Both the position numbers and the translations under genes were made by a program. Under the pieces are notes generated by a model. That model did no database searches. It was not told the origin of the DNA and saw nothing but the letters and a program-made list of their open reading frames with translations. Positions 24,620-45,000 of a stretch of 64,000 nucleotides of DNA are shown here, one piece after another (position 1 is the first letter of the stretch; each line of letters starts with the position of its first letter). The DNA comes from Nymphaea colorata. Taxonomy: Eukaryota; Streptophyta; Magnoliopsida; Nymphaeales; Nymphaeaceae. The stretch spans positions 21,549,934-21,613,933 of the forward strand of contig NC_045138.2 of NCBI RefSeq assembly GCF_008831285.2. The letters run 5' to 3'.

Positions 24620-24689
<70 letters not shown>
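24620..24689. repeat. Compound (TA)n(GA)n microsatellite
   Basis: About nineteen TA units are followed directly by about sixteen GA units. Open frames through it encode repeated Tyr-Ile and Arg-Glu and are artefacts. Confidence 0.95.
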
Positions 24690-24696
<7 letters not shown>

Positions 24697-25342
24697 CATC
24701 CGACAGGTTAAGTTTCACACGTCCATCCACTGGAATTGAACCTTCAAATGGGAAGAACCACACCGTCAATGCACACACACATCCATTTTACGACTCAAAT
24801 GATGAATTGGAACATTACGTTGTTAGTGAATATCCACATCCCCTCATCGAAAATGGATCTTCAATAAGATGCAAAGCAATATACAAAAGGAGAAAGTCAT
24901 GTCCGTGAATGATACGCCAAAAAATGGCACAAAAAATTTCTAATCTTTGACAGATTGGAAACGTGCTACTCACTATAGGATTCTTAATAAAATACAAGAC
25001 TAACCATGTGAAGCACTATCTCGGTCATAGAAATGGTAATGAATGAAAAAGAGGAAAAGAAAAAGAATAAACAGAGGCTTTGTAAATTCTTACTCCCAAC
25101 ATGATACTTTGTCTTCTTCTCATTTCCATCTTGATGCTACAGAGCACCATAACTCGAGACTTAGGCCTGTTAAGGGGAACAGCACTTTCGATGGAGAGAA
25201 GAACCGACCAGCATCAGCTGAATATCCGCATAGCACATTTCCTTGCAAATGAAAAGAATAAGAATCGTAAAATAATGACAAGATCCCAACGTTGGAGGCA
25301 AGATTCTGTTCGTCTCAGGTATAAAGAGGTGGAATCAATGCA

Positions 25343-33677
<8,335 letters not shown>

Positions 33678-34328
33678 CCCTCCCTCCCTCCCTCACTCTC
33701 TCTCTCTCTGCCTCCAAAACGCGCCAAGACTACCGATTGTTGCTCAACATGACCAAAAGTTCAACTTTCTTCACCGCCTCTTGCTAATCATTTCCACCAC
33801 TAGCAATGGAAACCATGCTTAGATTCAATTGTGGAGGAGAGAGGAAGGTGGAGAAGAGAAGAGGAATCACAAAAACAGCGTGCCCTTGATTTATTTCCTA
33901 ATGGCGTTAATCCATGCCAATCGTTAGTACTTACTACAGTAAGAACGGTAACAAGGAAAGAGGGGGAAATAAAGGATAGGTAGATCTCGACACGAGCCTT
34001 TTTATTTTAAGTGCAGCTGTACTCAGAGTTTTTTGCTGCACAACCAACCAACCGAAAAGGCTTCCCCCTCCCCCTCTCTCCGCCCTTCTCTTTCTCTTCG
34101 TCTTTTCTACTTTCTTTTTTCGCCTATCCGTTGCTGGTGGTGTTGCTGCTGCTTGCTCTTCCTTGTGAGATCGATTCGGAGGAAAGAAATGGAATCACCA
34201 CAATAAAGGAAGTCCAGTTTTGCTGGAATCGTCGTCGTTTTCTACAGAGGAAGAACGAAGGAGAGAGAGGAGGTGGGGATGGAGAGATAAATGAGAGTCA
34301 GAGAGTGGGGACGACGCTCTCTCCTCTC

Positions 34329-34360
<32 letters not shown>

Positions 34361-34500
34361 CTCTGCTCAATCGAAGACACCTTCCGGGAAACAGAAGCAA
34401 GGAATAAATATTACAGAAAAGACTGTCGTCTTATTCCCCTTTCTTCTTCCTGTGCGTTACTGCGGTTTGGTCTTTACTTCGCCGCTTCCCTGATGCTCAG
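33678..34500. promoter_or_regulatory. Promoter and 5' leader region of the NIPA gene
   Basis: Immediately upstream of the minus-strand ATG is a GA-rich leader, seen as TCCCTCCC and (CT)n on the plus strand at 33680-33712. A second (CT)n run lies at about 34320-34355 among GC-richer, pyrimidine-rich DNA. GA/CT-rich leaders are frequent in plant genes. The plus-strand frame at 34011-34493 is low-complexity and is not taken as a gene. No transcription start could be fixed. Confidence 0.45.
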
Positions 34501-37500
34501 ATCTCCCCCCTTCAACACTGTGGAAAATTTCGATCTCAAACCCATACTTTAGTCATAATTTTCGAAAAGGCCTTGCGTCTGACGTTGAGTTCACGTTTTA
34601 ATGCAAGAAATAATGCTAAAAATCACGGTAAAGACTGTAAGAAACAAACAAGAAAATCACAGCATGATAAGCTTTTCATGTTCTTTTCTACTTAGTTAAG
34701 AGATGGTGTGGTCTGGCTTTTTTAAGTACTCAGGTTCGAAAAAGGTCTTAAAGTATATTCTATAAAAATTTATGGAAACAGGCACATGACATTTTTTAGG
34801 GACGATAGAATAAAACACTCACCCTCAAAAATAAATAAATAAGCCATTCGTAGAGCCATGATATTTTTGGTTGAGAAATCTAATGTGTGTCTCACATGTG
34901 ATTAGATCTAAGTCCTGCCTCAATTTTGATGAGATTTTAGAATGTCCGATATAATCAACGGCGTACACCAACCCCTATGTAGCTCTGTGGCTAACCTTAA
35001 TCTTAATTTTGAATAACAAGAGATCATTTTTTTGTCATTTTTATTATTAACCTGCACTAATTATGATCAATCTTGTGGTATGTTTGAGTGAGGAATCATA
35101 TGAGGCACCTGAATCACGAGATAAATTGTAAATCTTTTATTTTTTTTTTTTAAAAAAACTTAGATGTGAAGTTTTTGCTCCTTAACATGGATTTGTAAAT
35201 CCACTGTGTGTGTCTCATAAACTTGCATATTTTAAATCAAATTTGAGGTTATTAATATAATAAGCGATGAAAAAAACTGGCATTTTAAAAAATACCAAAA
35301 CAAATTTTCAAATAATGAAGCAATTTTACAAATGTGTCAAATGCTGAGCACCTTTTATTAACTTTTTAAAATATAGTTTGAGCTTTTTTCAGTAAAAGTA
35401 AAAGTGTCACAGGAAGATTAGAAATATGACTATGTAAGGCAGGTCCTTGAAATATGTAAAAGAATAGGGAGCCGGGACTTCGGTTCTTTTCTTCCTCCAC
35501 GTTCCTCAATCCAGCGGTGAAAGTTTTCACTTTTTTGCCATCCACCGACCCGAGGGGGTGCCGACGCCTTGACGGGTCGGACCATCGTCGATATTGTGTG
35601 GTCCGGACTCGGATTTGGTCTGGACAAGGTGAGAAATCCTGTCTGAATTTAGTCAAATTTTGCCTAGGGAGGTAAAAGAATCGCGATGTGGTTCGATTCT
35701 GCCTTATTCAAATCCAAATCCAGGGCACCAATTACTAAGTCTCAATTTCAAATTTGAGTATCAAAACATCAAGTAAACTCAAACCAAATCCGAATCTAAA
35801 AACCTGATATTATGAGAAAAGATGAAAAACTTTATTTTTCCAGCTTTTTCGGGTGAATGAGAGGATTATCCACTGCTGGGCAAGAGTCAAAGCTTATTTT
35901 CTTCTTGCCCTTGAAAGTCTAGAATTTCGTTGGTACCAAGTAGTGAGACCTTTATGTATTTCAACCCTAGTCACAAATAAAGTCTTGGAGTTTTAAATTG
36001 CGAATTTTTTTATGTTATAATACAGTGAACTTGAAAAAAATGAGAAAAATACGGAATTTTTTTTTAAAATTTTGAAAACTAAAAATAAAAAAAACTAAAA
36101 AACTAATAATACAAACATCAAAAGATAAGTAGATTTACAACAACTAAAAATAAAAAATGAAAAAAAAAATGTTTGACATTAAAAAACTAAAAAAACGAGA
36201 AAAAATGCATTAAAAACACATTTTTTTCAATTTTATTTTTTTTCAAAAAAATGCATTTTTTTAGTTTTAAACGATGTGTTTTTTGTGACTATGATTTCAA
36301 CTTACTCGTATGCCCACCCTCTCATGGTGCAGAAGCAAGGGCAGATATACGTAGGGTTTTCAGGGGGCGTATGCCCCAAGAATGTGAAACCTTAAATTTA
36401 CTGTTGGATTTGAGTGAAACCTGAGTCCTGTAATATAGGCAGCTCTACAAGATCCGTGTCACTGCTCCAAAATCAATTGAAAATTTGTTAACTATATATT
36501 TAAGTGATTCCACTCCTAATTCCACTCCTATGCAAAAGCATAACCATCCTGAGTCTCGAACTGGAGACACGCCTCCAACATGCCTCAGTCCGCCCCCTTA
36601 AGCTAATGCTGAAAAACTTCACATCAAATTTTGGATGCGAACCGACCTAGACCTGATTTCAAGAGATGACCCGAACCAGTTTCAAGTATATTGAGAAGAT
36701 ATTCTCCCCATGATTCGAATATTGTTCATAGTTTATTCTGATGATTCGAATCTTGGGTCAGGTGCACTTGATAAATTAATGTTCATTTTGTTATAAGTCA
36801 GTTTAAAATACATCCTAAATCAAACCAGCAATTACATTATTGACTATTTTTCTAAACCAAAACCAATCGTTTCTTGAACAGTTCGATGCATCTATCGTCC
36901 TCTTAATTGCAGTCCACATCACCTTCCACTCCAGCTTAGACTAAAGCTGAATAATTGGCAAAAAGACACTTTCACCATTACATACTTTTCAATAAATAAA
37001 ATTATCGGTTCTTTATGAAACTGACACATGGATCCGATTTCTATAGTAAAAAATTTACAAGTGATACATTTAAGAAACATGGTCTTCAGATTGATTGCTT
37101 CTTGTTAGGTCTCCCAACATGGAAATTACATTCATCCAATTAGTTTTTACAAAAAGAGACTCATATAAACTTGTTAAGGCAATCTTACTTACCATCTCGA
37201 TAGCTCCTTAACTTTAATTTATGAATCCAAACATGGATCCGTCTCCATCTGTAGAACTAAAACACTGACTGGTATGATCTCCAAATATCCAAAATTGGCG
37301 ATTATAATGGAAAAATATTTTTTGAGCATGAGAACATGATCTTGAAGTCAGGATACTGTAAGAAAAGTTAAAAAAAGGCTATCCAATCAAATGGAATGAA
37401 ATTGATACCACATTAAGTTTGATTTTTGTTCTTATTAAATAGCGTCACTTTCACCCTCTGCTTTACAAAAAAAAAAAAAAAATGTAAGGACAACGTTTTA

Positions 37501-38880
37501 TTGTATATAAAATGCAGACGAGTGGTGCAAGCGACGGCAGCCCCCTTAGTGGGATAATCTTCAGATCAAAGATCGGATTTGGATCGGATTTACTCTTTAC
37601 TAGATTCGATTAATGAGCAGACCCTTTCTAATTAAAAGGACATAGATGGCATTTTTTTTTTCAAAAATTTTATCACTGATTTACATAGTTTTAATAAATT
37701 TTATTTTCCATAAAAATATCATTCTAATCTTGTTCTTGAACCACGAACCTTTGAGATCCTATTTCAGTTCAGCTAAGAATCTTAAATCTTCTGGCCCATT
37801 AATAGCTGAAGGGCACTCAGAAATCTTAAGTTAGAGAGTTCGAACAAGTTGTGTGTTATGAAGAGCCATGAAAGTAACCTTCCCTCTTGCCTCCTCCAGA
37901 CGTGTCCCTAAGGACAAGGTTCCTTTCACGCCTCTTCATAACATACAAGTCCCTTTCTAAACAAAATTACTTGAAGAACCAATATCTAAATAAATAAATT
38001 TATGTTATTCTGTGTGGGCAACTGCCCACATAAGCAAAGGTGAAGCCAGGGCCTTGGCACCTCAATTTTTTTTTTTAAATTTACATGTAAATTTTAGAAA
38101 ATTTTATTTGTCTTATATTTGAAAAGTAATATTTTCACTCATGTCAAAATTTAAAAACTTTAATGTGACTCTCTTCTGATTCCAACCTTGCACCCCGCTA
38201 TCCGCCTCTTGCAGCAACAGTGCAAGGAATCTTAGACCCAAAACTGATCTGAAATCCACATTTTGTCTGACAGTGGACTTTTACCTATGGATTTCAAATT
38301 TTCAATGGGCAAATTTGAGGTCTGGCCGTTTGGCAATAAAGAACTCTATGAATTTCCTACCAATCTGCATTAAAAATTTTAATTAGTGTTTTATGAATTT
38401 GATCATTCATTGGGACAGAGATGCATACGCATGAAACAGTCACAAGGTGTTGACACCGCCAAACAAACCCCCATGATCATCACCTCTGAACTAAGACGAA
38501 GTAAACAAACAGGTCCTAAACACATCAGCTCTACCGGATGATTCAGGATTGCACTGGCTGAGATTTAAATAATCTGATAATAATAATTGTTTTTGTCTGA
38601 AATGTCAGAACGATTTAAAATTGCCAATAGCGAGGACCTGCTGAAACAGCATCTCCTTAAGGCTCTTGGGAAGAAATTGATCGTCGACAAGCCGTTTTCT
38701 GGCTGATTTAGATTCAAAAGCCGATTTTAAGAACAATGGTAGCAGGGGCGACACCGAATGGGGACACAGGCCTCCCAAATTTTCACAAACTTCAGAATTC
38801 CATTGAATATTTTGAAAATAATTCTTGTCCTTCCATTAATTGAGATCTGCAGAAAAGGTACGACGAGCCTTTTCCTAAAA
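34501..38880. other. Gene-poor AT-rich interval
   Basis: There is no supported gene. It contains A-rich tracts around 36000-36290, a SINE-like fragment (36541-36606), remnants of the AT-rich dispersed repeat near 35680-35830, and a possible fold-back pair at about 38327-38470. A GC-richer patch at 35500-35640 has no recognisable coding content. Confidence 0.5.
36541..36606 (-). repeat. tRNA-derived SINE-like fragment, second copy
   Basis: On the minus strand the sequence reads TTAGCTTAAGGGGGCGG, then GGCATGTTGGAGGCG, then GTTCGAGACT (fits the B-box GWTCRANNC). It aligns with the fragment at 12711-12783 through the shared CATGTTGG.GGCGT block. It is a truncated head only. Confidence 0.5.
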
Positions 38881-39260
38881 TTTGCAAAGAATAGAACGAA
38901 CCCCATCATTTTTTGATCCGCCAATTTGGTCTGAAGTCGATTTTAGCAAGACGGACGGTAGCTATGGCCGATCTGAACGACGGAATGTCCGCTCCATTGA
39001 TGTCGAATCACTCATTGGGAAAGAGGGCTCTGTCCTCCGAGCACGAAAGAACGGGAGAGAAAACGACGCGCTGCGTGCTGCCGATGAAGGGATCGTAGAC
39101 GAGGAGGAGAAGGAAGAAGCGGCGGCGGGGATGCAGGCAGCAGACGGCCGCCGCATTGGGCGGCGCTAGTGATGCAGAACGGAGATAGCGCCGAGAAACA
39201 ACGAGAGCAATAACGGCGGCAGCACGAAAAGTCATGGATTCATACGTCAATGATTCCCAC
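38880..39260. other. GC-rich island with overlapping open frames on both strands
   Basis: This patch is distinctly GC-richer than its surroundings. On the plus strand an ATG at 38964 opens MADLNDGMSAPLMSN and closes at 39098, while another frame runs 38882-39169. On the minus strand a frame runs 39250-39008, beginning MTYESMTFRAAA. None matches a family I recognise and no second exon was found. It could be a first exon, a pseudogene piece or an inserted fragment. Confidence 0.3.
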
Positions 39261-42016
39261 CGCGTTTTCTTCGTGGGGTCCCTCTTAACAGCCTAAAATC
39301 AAGAAAATTGGCAACCGGGTCGGGTTTCATTCTGGGTCCATATCATATAAAGAAAATGGTACCCGATTGTTCGTGCTGGATTTTGAGTCTGGAAACCAGA
39401 TAATAATGTGACCCGCTTGCCCGATTTCACACGTAAAGATAACACACTCAGGTCTATCGACTTGGTTTCAAACATCAGACCTGGATTTGAATCTAAACCT
39501 AAATCCAATTGCGTTGGATCCAAAACGGTCTCAGGCACTATAAACCTAACCCGGAGGCATCCTGACTATGGAGCTTATCTGAATTTGAGCTAAGTTGAAG
39601 GTTGTGCAAGAATCAAAGCAACGTTGTCCTACCGGTACGGTAGGTGAAACTTTATTTTTGGAAAACGATACGAACAGTCAGTCCGTATCGGCCCCACTGA
39701 ATGACTTTTCTTTTTACATTTAAAAATAAGTAAAAATTGGTATAAAACAATTGATAATTCCAAATAAGGAAGATAAATGTCGAGATTCATATTGAAACCC
39801 GAGCAAGTTATTTTATGGATTGAAAATAACCAAAATGCTCTTAACAGTTAAATGAAAGTATCTACCTCTATAAGGGTGAGAATAAATTTTTTTAAAAAAA
39901 AACTGTAAAATTACTAAAATTTTAACTCATACCACTTTTGCCCTTTATAATGGGGTCTTCCACTTGCTAGCAGAGGCATTGTGATCATTTATGGCCCATG
40001 GTACATTAGTCGCTTGTTATGGGCCATATAACCTACCCAGTTAAATGTGGTCAAAATATCACTTAAATCGAATAGGGGCCCCCTTTTCTTGCATAGAAAA
40101 TAAAATATTCTTCAGGAAAATTTAAATTTCATGTTTTATGACATAATAAGTTTAAGTTGACATTTCTTTTGACAATTTCACCACAAGTGAGGCCTATATC
40201 AGGAAAATAAGAAACTTCACGCATGTATTTGAGATTATAGCCACAACTTATGCCTCGATACGAAAATTGCATATAACATTGCCAAAACAAAATAACTATT
40301 TTCCAGATTCGGACTCCTCTGGTAAGTTTTGCGGTTGAGTACAACGGTCATTTATGGCCTGTTCTTGAAAAGTTGAGGACTCGTGCCCTGACTTTGTAAA
40401 GAACTTCTCAACATTGTGAACCAGTACCAGAAGGCATGCACTCGCAAGGTGAAGCACACATTCCAATATATGTTTCATGTCCAATATATGTTTCATGTCC
40501 AGTGTACATAATATGCCCACCTTGATCCAAAGCCAATAACACAATTCTCCTCTTTTTCAACACTAAGGCTGGGCATTGGGTCAGGCCAAGCCGGCCCAAG
40601 GCTCGACAAAGTCAAGCTTGGGTTGATCTGAAGCACTCACTGACTAACCAAGCCCAACCTACTTAGTTACCAAGCAAGACCCCACCGTTAACTTTATGCC
40701 CATCAGGTACCCTTTTAATATCCACTCATACCAAAAACCCTTAATATTTCATATTTTAATATTTCAAAAATCCTTAACGATGTGCCAAAAATTTATAAGG
40801 TGTCATGAATAACACATGAAACCCTTAACTGTCAAAAATTTATAAGGTGTCATGAATAGCACAAGAAGAGTTTCTAAGGATGTCATGGCAATGCACCAAA
40901 AGTTTCTAATTAAGTTGATTGCTATATATATTGATTGCTATATATATATATATAAGTCAAACACTCAATACCGACCCAACCAATTTTTTTAATTGGGTCA
41001 ACCTAAGTATCAAATAACCAGTCCAGGCTCGAACTATGTTTTCAATAGTCATTTTTAAAACAAACTGTGCCTTTCAAATTTATACTCAAATCAATTTGAA
41101 GTAACAATATATTTGCCATTTGTTTACTTGGGAAAGAGATAATATTAGTCTGTACCCAAGGGATGATTCTGCTGTGTCAGGAGGAAGGGAAGAAAAAACT
41201 TGGAAAGATCACATAAGAGAAGGATGAAATTGGAATTTGATGAATGAGATATTATGAAAGAAAAGCCATCTAACAAACCCATGAAACTCTCATGTACCGG
41301 ATAAGTTCCGAAATTTAGCAATGTACCCATGAAAGCATGGCAGATGTTCACAAGACATTTTTTCCCCATGAACAATGTCCTACAAAATAATGAAAGATGC
41401 TATTCAAATCGAAGAATAGAAGAACCACCAACAACACGCAGGTGCAGGCGGGGCTGAGAAGGATGAGTAGGATCAGTCAGACTAGTCCATCCAATCACAT
41501 ATTTTGATATTTTAAGAAAAAACCTAATTACTTAGATGTGGCTCTTCATGCCTAGACATAAAAATCAAAATTTTTGACATACAGAATGATTTTTATAAGT
41601 GAAACCAAAGTTTACCATTGATTATTAAACCTTTATAAAATCTTACCCACTTAAAAAAATGCCAGCTTATATAGATTAACAAGTTTTTAGTTCTGAAGAT
41701 CACATTATACATATATATCAGACCAATGAATCCATCTTTTTAATATGCATGTACGTAGTTGACTGCACTGCCATCGTCGACATTAGAATTTGGTGACAGA
41801 GGCAGAAACAGAACCATACCCCGGTGACTGGGGTGTGCCATACTCCTTAAAGAGTCCATATTAATTTATTAAAAATTTAATTTCCATTCTCCGTATCTTA
41901 CCTCGTCTTATCTATTTTCCTTACATGTGGGAACAACGAAATACACAAGGCCAGAACTAAAATATTATGAAGATAGACAATTAAGAAAAGCAACCAGACA
42001 GACAAAAGATGTATAA
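39261..42016. other. Repeat-rich interval downstream of the CHFR-like gene
   Basis: There is no supported gene. It includes an 18-bp tandem duplication (40463-40498, unit CCAATATATGTTTCATGT), and a second duplicated phrase AAAAATTTATAAGGTGTCAT at about 40787 and 40833. A possible element end (GGCTGGGCATTGGGT) lies near 40566 and a short (TA)n near 40940-40955. The part adjacent to 42017 is presumably the CHFR-like 3' untranslated region. Confidence 0.5.
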
Positions 42017-45000
42017 TTATGGTAAATTTACTCCTCGTGTAGGACGGCATATATGGTTTCTTTTTCTCGCATGTTCTGCATTATGATGTTGAGTACGGCA
42101 AACCCAGCCATACCAGCAATCTTCTCTTATAGATGCATCCACTGGGAGAGCCTAAAAATACACACAAGCTAGTGAATATTCAGAATACATGATCTGAAGA
42201 GTCAGAGTTCAGGAAGCAAAAAGAAAAAAAGTTCCTCACGTTAGAGCAAGAAACTAAACAGAAAGAAACGAACTTTGAACATATAATATGAAACATTAGT
42301 TGTGGGCAGTACTGCAGCAGAAAAAGTTCAAGAAAATGGACAAAAACTGAAACAGCATCTGCATGACAACCTGTGGGACACATTTTGTAGGTATTAACAG
42401 CGTAAGTCCTAGAGGGCCATTGCTTGGTGCAACGGTATGCTGAGAGATCAGCCTTCATGTATGGGCTTAGGAAAATCGGTTACTCTCAAAACTAAACCTC
42501 AAAGAACTACCTGTAAAGATCAACATATAGTTTTAAATATATATTAAAGTAGTGGAAAATCTCCTTCAATGAAGACAGTTACCCAATGGCACAAGTAAAA
42601 TATAGATAAAAATCTATATTCATTAATTTCTCACACCAATAACTTCACAAAACAACACTCATAAATCATAATAGAAATGAAAGAGAGAAATTGTGCTCCA
42701 AGGTGCAAACAATATAAAATGAGCTCACAAACAACTTTAAAGAAGCTTACAGAATATGGGACAAACTCGTCCCCTAAATAAAGCTGAGAAAGAGACGATG
42801 GTGTCTCCAACATCTAGCCATTGGAGAGTATAAAGGCTCTCTCAACAGAGCAAACAAAATACTGAAAACAAAATAATAAAATACAGGAAGTAACAAAAGA
42901 AAATACAATATTGGTTATAATTCTTAAAACCCTCCCTCAAACTTATGTTGAAATCACCAAAAAATTGCTAGGAGGAAAAAAAATTGAGGACCCCCAAGCC
43001 TTTGGGTGAAGAAATTCGCTTTCACTAGAATTCTTATGTAACATACGGTAACCTAAGTCACAGATACAGGTACAGATGTCCTTTTTTTTTTCGGAGGGTT
43101 GGGGGGGGGAAGACAATTTCATAAATTGGGGATATGGGACAATTCTAACTATCAACCAAAAAAAAAGACCTTCAATCAATTTCAGGCAGGTCAAACACCA
43201 ATACAGCTTAACAGGAAAAAGGTGCAAAAGCAATATGAAGCGTAGACTAATATAAAGGGAGAGAAAGATTACTTGTTTGGGAATTGAAAGACGGAAGCAA
43301 TGTAGAAGATGTGCAACAACCTTGTTGCAACAATGGCTGCATAGCACAGAATCTCTCAGTGGAAGAAATAGACAAATAAGTCCAAAGACTATAAAGCAAT
43401 CAATTCTACATCTCGCAAAGATGGAACAGAACATAAACTTTCTCATAATTCCATGACTGGGACTGTTAAAGATACAAAAAAAGGGGTTTTCTGAAATATT
43501 AGGAAGTTAGGGAAGGTCTCTTTAAATGTTTTGTTACTTTTAGTGGACTTCTCTTGTAATTTTCCCTAACCCTAATCTCTTAATAGAGATTAGGGTCACG
43601 TAATGCTAGACAACTTTTTGCTGCCTCTCTCTCTCTCTCGTAACATGGTATCAGAGCGGGTGTGGGCGTCGACGGCAGAGTGCACTTTCCGGTGACCTTC
43701 TCCGGCGATCACCATCTTCTCCGACGAACAGCCAAGTGAGTTCGTTCCTTTTTTTTTTTTCTCTCGTTCTCTCCCTTGTCACCGCTACTCCTTATTCCCT
43801 CTTATCACCCAATAAGGAGACAGTGAGGGAATAGGGGTTGGGCGTGCCGTGAGAAGGAGGACCTGATCACGCCTATGTGGAAGGCGTGATCAGATCCTCA
43901 TATTGGTCGTATGAAGAGACTATTGTGGATGCAGCGTGACGTGTGACGCTGTGGTTTGTGATGATCGTAAATACAGTTTCGGTAAAGTCAAGCTGCGTGA
44001 GGTGTTGTGGATGCTTTGTGGAGTCTATGTGCTGCTTATAAATTCAGGTTTTTGAATATGATCAGATTTTTTCTATAGATCGTGGATACAAATTCAGTAA
44101 AGAAAGGCTGCGTGAGGACTGTTGCTGATCCTTAGTACAAGTTTTTGTTTGATTTCGTGGATTTCTTTGACACGTGGACAGGAAGTTTTATGAGAACTAG
44201 CTGCTGTTATAAGTGGCAGCAGTCTTCAGTCGTTGGGAGTTCATTCTTGTTTTTGTCATCGGCTAAATCAGATCTGAAGTGACAGTAATTTCCTAGCCCT
44301 CCTTCTTTAAACGTTTGCGTCAATCTGGTCTTCTTTATTTACTATGGCTGAAAACAGTAAATCTGAAGGGTCTACTAACTACAAGATGGCTGGGAATTCA
44401 TTCTCTTATGGAACCACGATGAAACTTAATGGCTCAAATTATGAAATATGGTCTAGGGTATTCATAATGTCGGTGGCTGGTCATAGGAAGAAATATATTT
44501 TTGAGGAGGATGAACCTATTGAGAAAAAAGGAATATATGCTGCGTGGGATGAAGATAATTATATTGTTATGTCTTGGATTATGAATAGTGTGGAGTCTCA
44601 TATAGCCCCAACTATTGCATATTATACCAAGGCCAAGGATATGTGGTCTTTCTTGAGAAAGACATACTCGCATGCCACTAATGTAATTAAGATCCTACAA
44701 CTAGAAGAGGAGTTATGCAACATTCGACAAGGGGATCAGGACCTATCTCAATATTTTGCTACTTTGACTGCTGCATATGAACGGTTAAAGGCTCTTCGCC
44801 CACCTTGCCAGCATTGTTATGCATCACACGTTGAGACTGGTATGGTGGCAAAGTTCTTATCTGGCCTATCTTCAGAATACTCTGTGGCAAAGTCTCAAAT
44901 TCTAACAGGCAGTGAACTTCCAGATTTAGCAGACACGTATAATAGGCTGAGTCGCTTTGCAGTCACTCTTTCTCAGACTACGCATGACATACCAGTCTCT

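Larger units (their letters stand above)
21819..25342. other. Gene-poor interval between the acidic-protein gene and the 3' end of the NIPA gene
   Basis: After a probable 3' untranslated region up to about 22000, the sequence is AT-rich with no supported gene. It contains the dispersed repeat copy at 23600-23960, a (TA)n at about 24278-24296, and the TA/GA compound microsatellite at 24620-24689. The part next to 25343 is presumably the NIPA 3' untranslated region, since that gene is on the minus strand. Confidence 0.55.

Noticed and set aside
34011-34493. Plus-strand 160-codon frame upstream of the NIPA gene
   Set aside because: It is composed of pyrimidine-rich low-complexity sequence, with serine, leucine and phenylalanine runs over (CT)n, and no domain. 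It is more likely NIPA promoter or leader DNA.
36541-36606. A functional tRNA gene on the minus strand
   Set aside because: It has a B-box match, but no cloverleaf with paired acceptor, D and anticodon arms could be formed, and the second copy diverges. A SINE fragment fits better.
42943-43446. Minus-strand 167-codon frame
   Set aside because: Only the 43273-43336 part, which is the CHFR-like exon, is supported. The rest reads through introns on both sides.
43464-43645. The LTR and hairpin read as a transcription terminator of a bacterial type
   Set aside because: The context is a plant retrotransposon LTR. The stem recurs identically in the second LTR, so a rho-independent terminator reading does not apply.
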